64,000 nt of DNA from Ignavibacteriota bacterium (GCA_016707525.1 JADJHP010000004.1:186001-250000), one strand, 5' to 3'. Positions 18,086-27,988 are shown, counted from the first letter of the stretch. Numbers and translations: made by a program. Notes: generated from the letters alone by a model not told the origin.

Positions 18086-18781
18086 TTAAAGCAAACCCCG
18101 CTCCGCGTGGCTTGTATAGAACTCCCCCGCCACGATGACATGGTCGTGCAGGGGGATACCTACGATCCGGCCGGCCTCGGCGAGCTGCCGCGTGATCTCG
18201 ATGTCTTCCGTGCTCGGTTCCGGATTCCCGCTCGGGTGGTTATGGACCACGATAATGGACGCCGCCCCGTTGTCGATGGCGGCTTTGTACACCTCCCGGG
18301 GGTGGACCAGACTGGCGTTCAGGGTGCCGACCGACAGCTCGATATCGATGGAAAGCGCGTTCTTTGCATCCAGGATCAGGACGTAGAATACCTCGTTTTT
18401 CCGATCCCGGAGCAGCGGGATCATGCGCTTTGCGACGTCGGCGGGTGAGCGGAGAATGGGGCGGGGTTCATCCTGCTCCGCCTGCGCCCTCCGGCCCAAC
18501 TCAAAGGCGGCAAGGATCTCCACGGCCTTGGCCGGACCGATCCCCTGCAAGCGCATGAGCTCCCCCGGGGTCCGTGTGCCGATGCGCCGGAGCGACCGCT
18601 CCCGCGCATACAGCTCGCGGGCGAGGTCGAGGGCACTGCGGTCCCCGTTCCCGGTCCGGAGAATGAGCGCCATCAGCTCGACATCCGAGAGGGTATGCAC
18701 TCCACCCCGGATGAGCTTCTCCCGCGGACGGTCGTCGCGCGGCCAGAGCGGGATCGGGGCGCTACTCCGTCTTGATCTCAT
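18086..18781 (-). CDS. radC: RadC-family (JAB/MPN) protein
   Basis: The 231-residue protein has an N-terminal UPF0758 helix-hairpin-helix region (LQGIGPAKAVEI, residues 78-89). The C-terminal JAB domain carries its metal motif HNHPSGNPEPSTED (His180, His182, Ser190, Asp193). The name comes from an old DNA-repair assignment; the actual cellular role is unsettled. ATG 18781 overlaps the 3' end of the TPR/LpoA-like gene by 20 bases. Confidence 0.93.
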   Translation of the reverse strand: MRSRRSSAPIPLWPRDDRPREKLIRGGVHTLSDVELMALILRTGNGDRSALDLARELYARERSLRRIGTRTPGELMRLQGIGPAKAVEILAAFELGRRAQAEQDEPRPILRSPADVAKRMIPLLRDRKNEVFYVLILDAKNALSIDIELSVGTLNASLVHPREVYKAAIDNGAASIIVVHNHPSGNPEPSTEDIEITRQLAEAGRIVGIPLHDHVIVAGEFYTSHAERGLL

Positions 18782-21620
18782 CCACGCGGAGCACGTTCCG
18801 TCCATCGAATTGCAGGATCGGCAGCCAGGTATTCACCCGTCCGGCGGAGAACCCGATGCGCGCATGCAACCCCTGATATTCGCTCACCTCCCCCAGCGAT
18901 CGCCGGAGGGCGGCACGGGTGGTCGATCCCGAACGGAACAACGACAGCAACAGTCCCGCAGCATCGTAGCCATAGAGCGTGTGCTTCGTGGGTGGCCGTT
19001 TCATGGCCGCCATGTAGCCAGCAGCCCATTCACCGCGCCCGGCAAGGATGCTGTCCGCATAGGAATCCGACTCGAACACGATGCCGCTGCAATACCGCCG
19101 GTTCGCATCCAGTTCTTCGAGGGCGTTCCATTCACCGCTACCGAGGAGCTGCGCATGGAGATTGAAATAGACGATCTGCGAGGTGACGACGCCGATCTCT
19201 TCCGGCGTCCCGATCGGCAGATACAGGCCGTCGATCGTCGTCACGGGTATGTCCAGACTGTCCAGATACACATCATTGTAGACGACATTGATCCCGAGCG
19301 AATCGAGCTTCGGCACGGCATCGGGCCCCACAAGCGAAGAGACACTCACGGTCGCACCTTTCGCCATGAGGGAGTCCAGCTTCTTGACCGGAACACCGAG
19401 GCCCGCGAGCTTCATCAGCTCCCCAAGGCGTTTCTTTCCGCCGAAGGAGATGAGCGGATCGGACCCCGCATGGAGCCCGGCGCGCCGGATGGCACGGAGC
19501 TGTTTCGTGAGGTCGGACGCCTTGCGCTCGTACCACTCCGTCGCAAGGACCTGTCCGCCCTGCTTCTTGACCTCATCGGCAAAGGCCTGGGCCAGGAACC
19601 GGCCATACGAATCGGATGGTGCAAGGACTGCGACCCGTTTGAAGCCGAGTGTCCGGATGGCATACTGCGCCATCGCCTTCCCGCGCATCTCATAATCAGG
19701 ATTCGCCTGAAAGACATTCGGCCCCGTCCCTGCGATGCCATTCGCATTGGCGGTCGGCGTGATCAACGGCACACCGGCCTCTTCCGCCGCGCGCGCAGCA
19801 CCCACGGCAGAACTCGAGAACACCGGGCCGATGATCCCGACGACCTTTTCGTCCGCGGCGAGCGATCTGACCCCGCGGGCGGCGATGACCGGATCCCGCT
19901 CCGTATCGAACGGCACGATGGTGACATTGACCCTCCGGTCCGGATCCGCGGTGAAGCGGTCCACGGCGAACCGGATGCCGTCATAGACATCCTGCGCGAT
20001 CTCCTTCGCGGCGGTCGGGTCGCCATTGCGCATCAGCGGAAGGAGAACGCCGAGATGGACATCGCTGCGTTCAGCCAGCCGGTTCCGCAGGGCGCGGACG
20101 CGCGGGCGCGATGCCTCAAGGGGGAACTCAGCGAGGAGCGAGTCGAGTGCCAACCGTGCAGCCAGAGTATTCTCTGCCGCCGCTTCGTTCTCGGCGATCT
20201 TCAAACGAAGGAACGCACGGCGCTCGCGGTTCGTGGTCCCCGCCAGGAAGCGTTGAAGCGCAGCACGGGAGAGGGAGGACGAGGCGATGGTATCGGCGAT
20301 CGTGATGATATCCTCGGCAAGGCGCGGCGGTTCGGGCTGCGGCATCATCTCCCATGCCCGCAGCACCTCACCCATCGCATCCTCAGAACGGCCGATGCGG
20401 CGGTAGATCCCGCCCAGCAGGTAGTGTGCATCGGCGGCATATCGGCTCTCCGGATGGTCCGCAAGCAGGGTGCGGATCACCCGTGCACTCTCAAGGTTCT
20501 CGTCGATCCAGTACAGCGCCTTCCCCCACATGATGAGCGCGGCGGTGACACGTTCACCGGAAGGGTGTGCCCGGACGGCGCCGTCAAATGCCGCGGCAGC
20601 CTGGGGGAACCGGCCACTCTCATACTCGCGCAGCCCGCGATCGAAGAGCAACGCCGCCTGGTGTGGATCGCCGGGCTGGGCCGCGGCCATGCACGTCATC
20701 ATGACCATGCTCACGACGAAGATCGCGAGCCGGTCCATCAGTCGGACCGAGCGCATCCTGGCGTGCAAGCGGCCATCGAGGGCCCGCTGATGCCCCGGGA
20801 CGCGGCGCAACGCCGCGGCGAAAGCTGAAAGCGCGTTTTCCATATCTCCCTTTTGCATGAAAAGTTCACCGAGCGCGGTGTGTGCATCCGCCGATCCGGG
20901 ATCGAGTTCGACCGCGTGCCGCAGGGCAAGTTCGGCCTCTGCCGGATGCCGCAACCGCAGATGTGCCTCCCCGCATCCCAGCCACGCCTGAGCATCCTCC
21001 GGATCCAGCTCGGCCGCCATCACGAATGCATCGAGCGCTTCCGATACGTTCCGTCCCCGCAGCAACGCCTGTCCGAGCAGGCGGTGCCTCCGTGCGCTCC
21101 ATGGATCGATCCTGACCGCCCGCCGGAGTACGACGGTCGCTTCACCGGGACGCTGCGTGGCGAGCAGGACCTCGCCCAGGATCTCCTGTGCGTCGGCAAG
21201 CCGCCCGTCCAGCACCACCGCCCGCCGCGCCGCCAATTCCGCATCCGTCATGCGCCCGAGCCGGAGAAACGCGATCGCAAGACGATAATGAACCTGTGGA
21301 TCCTTCCCGGCGATGAGCGGTGCGAGACTCTCCACCGCTGCACTGCATTCCCCGCGCTGGAGGGTCAGGTCCGCCAGCATCATGCGGCATCGTGTGGGAT
21401 CGCCGCAGCGTGTGGATCCCTCACGCAGCAGGCGCATCGCCTCCCCACCATTCTTCCCGGCGAGTGCGAGTCCTGCCAGCTGGAGGTAGGGCTCATCGTA
21501 CTCGGGGAGCGCCCGCATCACGCGGCGGTAGATCTGTCCGGCATGGAGGGGTTTCCCCTCTTCACCATATCTCTTCGCCGTATCGAGCAATGCCTTGCAT
21601 TCCGCGGTGTTCACGATCAC
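18762..21620 (-). CDS. TPR protein joined to an LpoA-like TPR/periplasmic-binding-fold protein
   Basis: One open frame of 952 residues with two unlike halves. Residues 1-290 are tetratricopeptide repeats without a signal peptide (ALPEYDEPYLQLAGLAL, AAELDPEDAQAWLGCGEAHL). Residue 295 begins a perfect signal peptide (MDRLAIFVVSMVMMTCMAAA), followed by more helical repeats (about 315-500). A type I periplasmic-binding fold then runs from about 550 to the end (HLGVLLPLMRNGD, VVGIIGPVFSSSAVGAA, VPLITPTANANGI). The second half, 658 residues, has the domain order and size of LpoA, the outer-membrane activator of PBP1A; a branched-chain amino-acid-binding-protein label is the other option. At the join the DNA reads TGATG in frames that would end one gene and start the next, so a one-base error may have fused two genes. 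Confidence 0.75.
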   Translation of the reverse strand: MIVNTAECKALLDTAKRYGEEGKPLHAGQIYRRVMRALPEYDEPYLQLAGLALAGKNGGEAMRLLREGSTRCGDPTRCRMMLADLTLQRGECSAAVESLAPLIAGKDPQVHYRLAIAFLRLGRMTDAELAARRAVVLDGRLADAQEILGEVLLATQRPGEATVVLRRAVRIDPWSARRHRLLGQALLRGRNVSEALDAFVMAAELDPEDAQAWLGCGEAHLRLRHPAEAELALRHAVELDPGSADAHTALGELFMQKGDMENALSAFAAALRRVPGHQRALDGRLHARMRSVRLMDRLAIFVVSMVMMTCMAAAQPGDPHQAALLFDRGLREYESGRFPQAAAAFDGAVRAHPSGERVTAALIMWGKALYWIDENLESARVIRTLLADHPESRYAADAHYLLGGIYRRIGRSEDAMGEVLRAWEMMPQPEPPRLAEDIITIADTIASSSLSRAALQRFLAGTTNRERRAFLRLKIAENEAAAENTLAARLALDSLLAEFPLEASRPRVRALRNRLAERSDVHLGVLLPLMRNGDPTAAKEIAQDVYDGIRFAVDRFTADPDRRVNVTIVPFDTERDPVIAARGVRSLAADEKVVGIIGPVFSSSAVGAARAAEEAGVPLITPTANANGIAGTGPNVFQANPDYEMRGKAMAQYAIRTLGFKRVAVLAPSDSYGRFLAQAFADEVKKQGGQVLATEWYERKASDLTKQLRAIRRAGLHAGSDPLISFGGKKRLGELMKLAGLGVPVKKLDSLMAKGATVSVSSLVGPDAVPKLDSLGINVVYNDVYLDSLDIPVTTIDGLYLPIGTPEEIGVVTSQIVYFNLHAQLLGSGEWNALEELDANRRYCSGIVFESDSYADSILAGRGEWAAGYMAAMKRPPTKHTLYGYDAAGLLLSLFRSGSTTRAALRRSLGEVSEYQGLHARIGFSAGRVNTWLPILQFDGRNVLRVDEIKTE

Positions 21621-21624
21621 CCCG

Positions 21625-23307
21625 TCAGAAGTCCTTGCGTAGTGCGTTCAGGCCCAGCCTGTGGGACAGCACCGTGATCAGCAGTGCGACGACCGACAGG
21701 GTGAACACGGCCCATGTCATGGCCTGTGTCCGTGAATGGGGATTCAGCACACCTGTCACCGCCGACGCAGGGACTGCGAGGATCACCGTGGCGATCACCA
21801 GGACAACGATGCTCCCGAGGAAGGTGATCGACGCACCCTGCGACGATGCAACTTTGATCGGATTGTCTTCCCGGAGCGTTGCGAAATACGCGCCCGCCCC
21901 CAGATTGAGGCTCACGATCGCCACCACCACCCCCGCCATGCCGGCGGCACCGAGCACGGACAACGCCGCGGATCGGAGCACCGCGGGGAACACGGCGAGG
22001 ACGAGCAGCTCCGCGGGGATGAGGGTGAGAACGAACGCGATGATGAACTTGAGCCAATACAGGCGCGACAGGGCAATGGGTGCCGTTCGCACCGCCCAGA
22101 ATGACGTGCCTTCCAGACTGACGGACGGGAAGACGAACCGGAGCGTCAGCGACGAGACGATCAGTCCGATGAACAGGAAGACGGTAAGGAACGAGAGCAC
22201 CTGCGACGACGGCCGGTAGACCATCACCTCCAGGGAGCGCAGAGAGAATGCGGACCCCACCGCAAGCGCGAGGATCACCAGGAGATGGATGCGCTGCACC
22301 GGATCCCTGAAGAACACCCAGAAGTCGCGCTTGATGACAGCCTCCAGGTGAGGACGGAAGCCCCAGAAACGTCCGAACTCCATCGGCGGGAACGGGAACC
22401 ACCCTGTGGAGGGGAGGCGTTTGCCGCGCATCTCCACCACGATGAGCCACGAACGATAGTACCATTGCCGGCCGACCGTATCCGTACAGACCGCGACGCA
22501 GGCAAGGAGCCCGAGGATCAACCCCGGATAGGCCAGCACTTCCACGACGCGCTGATGCACCATCGCCTGGATGAACCAGGCGACCCAGTTGCTTGGCAGC
22601 CAGCCGAGCGTCGTGATCCCTTCCTGCTCGTTGATCGTCACGCGCGAGGCAGGGAGTGTCGCGTCACGGACGGCGGCCAGCGGGTCGACGGCATCCGCGA
22701 ACAGAACCGTCACCGCAGCAAGCAGAAGCACACCGCACAACAGCATCCAGCGTACGCCGATCCGGTGCGCAAGGAGGATGAGCGGGGGCATGGTCATCAC
22801 CGCGAGGAATCCGGCGATCGCCACACCCGGCAGGAACGCAGCGAACAGAATGGCCAGACTCTTCCAGGTGTCGATCTGGAACACCGAGCAGTATGCCAGG
22901 ACCGCCGCCGCCCCGAGCAGGGTCATCGTGGTCGCGCTCGACACGACATTCTCGATGGCGCGCTCCATGAAGAGAACCCCGTGGGACACAGGCATGCTCA
23001 TCAGAACGCTTACTTCTCGGGAAGCATACAGCGACGCATAACTGACCAGCAGACCGATGGTATAGATGGAAAGAAAGAAGGTGAACAGCCCGATGGCCAG
23101 AAGCCGGTGCAAGGCGAAGGGATCCACGCCGACCTGGTTCACCATGTATCCCGTGAGCATCCGCACCATCAGAAACGTCCCGATCGCCACTCCGCCGAAG
23201 ATGATGCCCGTCGCGAGGTTCTTGCTGACCCCATGCCACCGCCGGTCCATGATCCCTTTCAGGAACATGGTCGCACGTGCATTCAGGATCGTGAGCAGTG
23301 TGTTCAT
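21625..23307 (-). CDS. ABC-2-type exporter membrane protein
   Basis: Integral membrane protein of 560 residues with about 12-14 hydrophobic helices in two sets. They are separated by a hydrophilic stretch around residues 290-330 (VVEMRGKRLPSTGWFPFPP). The layout is that of large ABC-2 permeases working with a separate ATPase. The ATPase gene lies 4 bp upstream, so the two are surely co-translated. Substrate is unknown. The start (ATG 23307, MNTLLTILNARATMFLKGIM) is natural for this family, with an amphipathic lead before helix 1. Confidence 0.85.
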   Translation of the reverse strand: MNTLLTILNARATMFLKGIMDRRWHGVSKNLATGIIFGGVAIGTFLMVRMLTGYMVNQVGVDPFALHRLLAIGLFTFFLSIYTIGLLVSYASLYASREVSVLMSMPVSHGVLFMERAIENVVSSATTMTLLGAAAVLAYCSVFQIDTWKSLAILFAAFLPGVAIAGFLAVMTMPPLILLAHRIGVRWMLLCGVLLLAAVTVLFADAVDPLAAVRDATLPASRVTINEQEGITTLGWLPSNWVAWFIQAMVHQRVVEVLAYPGLILGLLACVAVCTDTVGRQWYYRSWLIVVEMRGKRLPSTGWFPFPPMEFGRFWGFRPHLEAVIKRDFWVFFRDPVQRIHLLVILALAVGSAFSLRSLEVMVYRPSSQVLSFLTVFLFIGLIVSSLTLRFVFPSVSLEGTSFWAVRTAPIALSRLYWLKFIIAFVLTLIPAELLVLAVFPAVLRSAALSVLGAAGMAGVVVAIVSLNLGAGAYFATLREDNPIKVASSQGASITFLGSIVVLVIATVILAVPASAVTGVLNPHSRTQAMTWAVFTLSVVALLITVLSHRLGLNALRKDF

Positions 23308-23311
23308 CGGC

Positions 23312-24019
23312 TCACCGCGTGATCTCCAGGAAGATCTCTTCCAGACGGCCGGACGTATCCGGCGAGGTGTTGAGGACCTCAGTGTAGATGATGCGTCCGC
23401 CCTTCACAATGACCAACCGGTCGCACAACTCTTCAACGACACGAAGGAGATGGGTGGACATGAACACCGTGAGCCCTTTCCGGGTGAGATCCTTCAGGGT
23501 CGTCCTGACCAGCATGGCACTCCGCGGGTCGAGCCCCAGCAACGGTTCATCGATGATCAGCACCGGCGGTTCATGCACCAGTGCGGCCGCGAGCGCCACA
23601 CGTTGGCGCATCCCCTGCGAGTACTCTTCCGTGGACCGGTCGAGGAACCCCTCCATTTCAAAGAGTTTGCTGTAGTGTTCGATGCGTGCCACGACCTCCT
23701 CAGCGGGGGATTTGTAGAGCCCGCCAATGAAGTAGAGGAACTCCCTCCCCGTCAGCCGGTCATACAGGTGCGGCTGGTCCGGCACATACCCGAAACTCCG
23801 CTTCGCTTCCACCGGATGTTCCTGGATATCGAATCCGTTGATGATGCACGCCCCGGAGGTCGGGCGGAACAATCCGGTCATCATCTTGATCGTCGTGGTC
23901 TTCCCCGCCCCGTTCGGGCCGAGGAACCCGAAGAATTCCCCCTTGCCGATCTTGAGGGAGATGTCGTCCACAGCAACGAACGAACCGAACTTCTTCACCA
24001 CGTTGCGGAGTTCTATCAC
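23312..24019 (-). CDS. ABC transporter ATP-binding protein
   Basis: The nucleotide-binding subunit, 235 residues. It has Walker A GPNGAGKTT (34-42), signature YSQGMRQRVALAAAL, Walker B VLIIDEPLLGLD and the switch histidine in MSTHLL. It belongs to the CcmA/NatA-type exporters that pair with ABC-2 permeases, and the permease gene follows directly. It sits at the 3' side of the aro genes with only 15 bp between the aroC stop and its own start region, so it may be read from the aroB promoter. Confidence 0.95.
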   Translation of the reverse strand: MIELRNVVKKFGSFVAVDDISLKIGKGEFFGFLGPNGAGKTTTIKMMTGLFRPTSGACIINGFDIQEHPVEAKRSFGYVPDQPHLYDRLTGREFLYFIGGLYKSPAEEVVARIEHYSKLFEMEGFLDRSTEEYSQGMRQRVALAAALVHEPPVLIIDEPLLGLDPRSAMLVRTTLKDLTRKGLTVFMSTHLLRVVEELCDRLVIVKGGRIIYTEVLNTSPDTSGRLEEIFLEITR

Positions 24020-24034
24020 GCCGTTCTATTCCTA

Positions 24035-25225
24035 TTACCTGGTGCGCGCGCGTTTTCCGAGGGGTGCCGACAGTTGCTTGCGCAACAACCGGAGCACGTT
24101 GATATCCCGGTCGATCAGTTCCACTGTTTCCCCCTGCGCCTTCTTCCCCTTCGATCCGCGCAGCAGGCGCTGGCGCGTGAGATGATCCATGATCGTGAGT
24201 GCGGCCATCGATTCCGCCACCGGCACGACACGCGGACAGATGCACGGATCGTGGCGGCCGTGCACGGTGATGCGCGCCGGCTCTCCATCCACCGTGACGG
24301 TATCCTGTTCCTTCCTGATCGAGGACGTCGGCTTGACGGCGATGCGCAGCACGAGCTCCTCGCCGTTGGTGATCCCCCCCGCCGTCCCGCCTGCATTGTT
24401 GGTGCGGGTCCGCACCCTCCCCGTCGCCGCTTCCATATACATGGGGTCGTTGTTCTCACTTCCCTTCATGCGCGCGGCCGCAAAACCACTACCAAATTCC
24501 ACTCCCTTCACCGCGCCGATCGACATCATCGCGTGCGCCAGGTCCGCGTTCAACCGGTCGAAGACCGGGTCCCCGAGTCCGGGCGGCAGCCCGTTCACCC
24601 GGATCTCCACGATCCCGCCGAGCGAGTCGCCGTCATCGCGGGCCGCCATCACCGCATCCTCCATCGCCTGCGCGGCAGTGCTGTCGGCGCATCGGAGGGG
24701 GTTCTGCTCGATCACCGCCGGATCGAACCGGGAAGCCACGATACCGCCGATCTCCGTCGTGTGGGCTAGGATGCGGATCCCCTGCTCCTGCAGATACTCT
24801 TTCGCAAAGGCCCCTGCCGCAACACGGGCCGCGGTCTCGCGTCCGGACGACCGCCCGCCGCCCCGGTAATCCACGATCCCGTACTTCGCCAGATACGTGT
24901 ATCCCGCATGGCCCGGCCGGAACATGGTCTTGATCTTCTCGTAGGCCGCCGGGCGCTGATCGGTGTTGCGGATGATCATGCACACGGGCATACCGGTGGT
25001 CTTCCCCTCGAACACACCGCTCAGCACTTCCACGCGGTCCGGTTCGTTCCGCGGGGTCGTGACCTTGCTCTGTCCGGGCCGCCGACGGTCCAGTTCTTTC
25101 TGGATCGCCGCCACGCTGAACTTCAGCCCGGGACGCACGCCATCCATCACCACGCCGAGCGCGGGGCCATGGCTTTCGCCGAATGTCATGATGCGGAGAT
25201 ATCTACCGAAGGTGTTGCCTGCCAT
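24035..25225 (-). CDS. aroC: Chorismate synthase
   Basis: Makes chorismate from EPSP with the help of reduced FMN, the last step of the shikimate pathway. The 396-residue protein has the signatures GESHG (residues 16-20), DYRGGGRSSGRETAARVAAG and the FMN-binding region PRVVPVAESMAALTIMDHL. The C-terminal 40 residues (KGKKAQGETVELIDRDINVL...) are a basic extension beyond the usual end. It is 18 bp downstream of aroA. Confidence 0.97.
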   Translation of the reverse strand: MAGNTFGRYLRIMTFGESHGPALGVVMDGVRPGLKFSVAAIQKELDRRRPGQSKVTTPRNEPDRVEVLSGVFEGKTTGMPVCMIIRNTDQRPAAYEKIKTMFRPGHAGYTYLAKYGIVDYRGGGRSSGRETAARVAAGAFAKEYLQEQGIRILAHTTEIGGIVASRFDPAVIEQNPLRCADSTAAQAMEDAVMAARDDGDSLGGIVEIRVNGLPPGLGDPVFDRLNADLAHAMMSIGAVKGVEFGSGFAAARMKGSENNDPMYMEAATGRVRTRTNNAGGTAGGITNGEELVLRIAVKPTSSIRKEQDTVTVDGEPARITVHGRHDPCICPRVVPVAESMAALTIMDHLTRQRLLRGSKGKKAQGETVELIDRDINVLRLLRKQLSAPLGKRARTR

Positions 25226-25243
25226 GGTCGTGATTCTGCCGGT

Positions 25244-26509
25244 CTATGAGTGAGAAAGCCTGTCAAGTTCATCCCAGAAGCGGGGATAGGATTTGCGAAC
25301 GCACATCGGGTCTTCCACCACCACGCCGGGCACACGGAGTCCGATGAGCCCGAACATCATCGCCAGACGATGGTCCTCGTGCGGATCAAGTTGTGCTCCG
25401 TGCAGCGGCACCGGGTGGATATCCAGCCCGTCATCCAGGACGGTGATGTTCGCGCCGAGAAGCCGGAGCTGTTCGGCGAGCGTCCCGAGCCGGTCCGATT
25501 CCTTATAGCGCAGGTGTGCAACATTCCGGATGCGCGTCGTCCCGTCGGCGAACAGCGCCGCGGCAACGAGCGCGGGGACGGCATCCGGCATCGCATTCAT
25601 GTCCACCTCGACGCCGTGCAGCGTGCCGCGGCGTTCCATGATCGCCCCACCGTTTTCCCACCGGACGATACACCCCATGTTCACGAGGACGTCCACAAGT
25701 CCCGCATCGCTTTGCATGGAATCGGGCGCGAGGTCCGGTACGCGGACCGCTCCGCCGGCGAGTGCGACGGCAGCGAACGGATATGTCGCTCCCGAAGCAT
25801 CGGCCTCTACTATATAGTCGGCGGGGAAAAAGCGTGCATCCCGTGCGACCACGAAGCCACCTTCGCGCTGCTCCACTGCAACGCCGAATGCCTTCATCAC
25901 CCGAAGGGTCATGGTCACGTACGGGGCGGATGACAGCACACCGGGCACATCAAGATCCAGTCCGTTCACAAGACCCGGCGCCGCAAGGAGGAGCGATGAC
26001 ACGAACTGCGAACTCTTCTCCCCGCTCACCGAGGTGCGGCCACCCTTGATCGTGCCACCATGCACCGTATACCGCGACACCGGGACCGCGACATCCACCC
26101 GCACACCGAGTCCCGCGAGCGCATCGATGAGCGGCGTGATGGGCCTGCCGGCCATGCGCTCCGACCCTTCAAACGTGGTCACGCCTTTCGCGCGCGCAGC
26201 GACCGAGATCATGAAGCGGAGCGTTGTGCCGGCATTGCCAACGGGAACAGGGAACTTCGGGGCATAGAGCATCCCGCCGGTGCCGCTGACGCGGACCTCC
26301 GGCCCGGCAGCCCTTGCAAGCACCCCCATCTGGTCCAGCCCGTTCAGCATCATCGTGGTGTCGGTGCTGTCCGAGATGTTCCGGATCACCGAATCGCCCT
26401 GGGCGAGCGCCGCGCACACGAGTGCACGGTTCGCGATGCTCTTCGAGCCCGGGACGCGCATGGTCCCGTTCACCGTTTGAATGTTCGCTATGGTCCGCGG
26501 TGGGGTCAT
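25244..26509 (-). CDS. aroA: 3-phosphoshikimate 1-carboxyvinyltransferase (EPSP synthase)
   Basis: Transfers enolpyruvate from PEP to shikimate-3-phosphate. Motifs seen in order are GSKSIANRALVCAAL (substrate loop), GNAGTTLRF (PEP/phosphate loop), SSQFVSSLLLAAP, DASGATYPFAAVAL and LRYKESDRLG. Length is 421 residues, as expected. It is 12 bp downstream of the fused aroDE. A shikimate kinase (aroK) gene, needed for its substrate, is not in the window. Confidence 0.97.
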   Translation of the reverse strand: MTPPRTIANIQTVNGTMRVPGSKSIANRALVCAALAQGDSVIRNISDSTDTTMMLNGLDQMGVLARAAGPEVRVSGTGGMLYAPKFPVPVGNAGTTLRFMISVAARAKGVTTFEGSERMAGRPITPLIDALAGLGVRVDVAVPVSRYTVHGGTIKGGRTSVSGEKSSQFVSSLLLAAPGLVNGLDLDVPGVLSSAPYVTMTLRVMKAFGVAVEQREGGFVVARDARFFPADYIVEADASGATYPFAAVALAGGAVRVPDLAPDSMQSDAGLVDVLVNMGCIVRWENGGAIMERRGTLHGVEVDMNAMPDAVPALVAAALFADGTTRIRNVAHLRYKESDRLGTLAEQLRLLGANITVLDDGLDIHPVPLHGAQLDPHEDHRLAMMFGLIGLRVPGVVVEDPMCVRKSYPRFWDELDRLSHS

Positions 26510-26521
26510 ATGCTCTTCAGT

Positions 26522-27988
26522 TCAGGGATGCTGACGGATCGCGGTCTGGAACATGCGCATCACCACGGCGCCCGTGACGCGCACGCCGGTGAGGATGCGG
26601 ATCTGGTCGACCGCCTGCCCCGCATACATTTCGCTTCCACCCACGATCACGGCACCTTGCTTCCGGGCCATGGTCAGGAACCGGGTCACGGCCGGATTGT
26701 AGATCGCATCGAATGCCAGGCGTACGCACGGCGGGACCGACGTGACCGGTGTGGCGTCCACTGCGGGCCACATGCCCACCGGGGTCGTGTTCACAAGGAT
26801 CGATGGCCGGGCCGTGGCGATGGCATCCGTACGGCACCAGGCAACATCCAGTTCGCTCGAAAGCGCACGCGCCTTCTCTTCCGATCTGTTCGCGATGGTG
26901 ACCGTCGCGCCACGCCGCGCACTCTCCACAGCGATCGCACGTGCAGCACCACCGGCACCAAGTATCACCATCCGTTCGCCGCGCACAGGAAGGTGCTTCT
27001 CGATGGCATCCAGCGCCGCCCCGGCATCGGTGTTCGCGCCGGTCCAACGCTTCCCCTGCCGCACAACGGTATTCACGGCCCCGATCATCTCGGCGTTTCC
27101 CATAAAAGAGGAGCAGTGCCGCGCCATCGCGGACTTGTGCGGCAACGTGACACTGCAGCCCGTCAACCACGGCCCGCACTCCTGGAGGAACCGGTCGAGG
27201 TCGCCAACCGGGAACCGCACATACACAGCATTGACCCCCGCCTTCGCATAGAGCGGGTTATGAATGTAGATGCCCTTGCTCTGACGCACCGGATCACCCA
27301 CGAGTCCGAAGACCTTCGTGCGCGGCGTCCGCTTGTGCGCAAGAAACACCTTCTTCATCACCGCAGCAGTGAGCTGGCCGGGGGCAGAGCCCTCCTTCTC
27401 GGTTGCCGATCCAAACGTTGCCCAGCCGCCGAACACACGGTAGAGGATACGGCTCGCCTCGCCCCCTTCGCCCATCGCGATGGCGATGGCGCGCTGACGA
27501 TCGCGTGCGGCGCGCTGGAGGATCGTGCGCACTCCGGCGATCTGCCAGGCATCGGTGGCGGTATAGGCGAGCTTGATGACATCGGCGCGCACGGCACGCA
27601 GGCGCTTGTAGACCTGCAACACTTCCGCGTATCCACCGCTGAAATCATGTTTGGAAACGATCAGCCGGGGCCGAAGCTTCTGCTCGCCGCACCAGGCACG
27701 GAACTCCTTCACCGCATCCAATTCACAATCGATGTAGGAGGCCCCGGCGCGGATCGCCGCACCGAGCTTCTCGAACCTGTCCCCTTCGCTGCCCTCGAAC
27801 CGTCCACCCTCGCGCACAGGGCGGCAGGTGGCGATCACCGGCTTACGGGCCGAACGGATCGCACGGATGAGCGCCGGATCGGGGCAGAGGTCGAGGCGGA
27901 ACTCGAACATATCCGCGTCGCGGCGGGAGGCCCGGATCTGTCGACGTGCATCTGCGAGGGCCGGGCCGACAATGGGGACGATGATCAT
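26522..27988 (-). CDS. aroDE: Fused 3-dehydroquinate dehydratase (type I) / shikimate dehydrogenase
   Basis: One chain of 488 residues carries two consecutive shikimate steps. Residues 1-215 are type I dehydroquinase with His114 (SKHDFSG) and the Schiff-base Lys139 (VIKLAYTATD). Residues 222-488 are shikimate dehydrogenase with the shikimate site SKGIYIHNPLY, catalytic Lys285 in SVTLPHK, Asn319-Thr-Asp321 in GANTDAGAAL, and the NADP loop GAGGAAR (344-350). The same order of domains is known from the plant bifunctional enzyme and from chlamydiae. It overlaps aroB by 4 bases (27985-27988). Confidence 0.95.
   Translation of the reverse strand: MIIVPIVGPALADARRQIRASRRDADMFEFRLDLCPDPALIRAIRSARKPVIATCRPVREGGRFEGSEGDRFEKLGAAIRAGASYIDCELDAVKEFRAWCGEQKLRPRLIVSKHDFSGGYAEVLQVYKRLRAVRADVIKLAYTATDAWQIAGVRTILQRAARDRQRAIAIAMGEGGEASRILYRVFGGWATFGSATEKEGSAPGQLTAAVMKKVFLAHKRTPRTKVFGLVGDPVRQSKGIYIHNPLYAKAGVNAVYVRFPVGDLDRFLQECGPWLTGCSVTLPHKSAMARHCSSFMGNAEMIGAVNTVVRQGKRWTGANTDAGAALDAIEKHLPVRGERMVILGAGGAARAIAVESARRGATVTIANRSEEKARALSSELDVAWCRTDAIATARPSILVNTTPVGMWPAVDATPVTSVPPCVRLAFDAIYNPAVTRFLTMARKQGAVIVGGSEMYAGQAVDQIRILTGVRVTGAVVMRMFQTAIRQHP

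Noticed and set aside
18423..20828. An 801-residue plus-strand open frame opposite radC and the TPR/LpoA gene
   Set aside because: No recognisable domains and shadow-type composition; the minus-strand genes have clear motifs.
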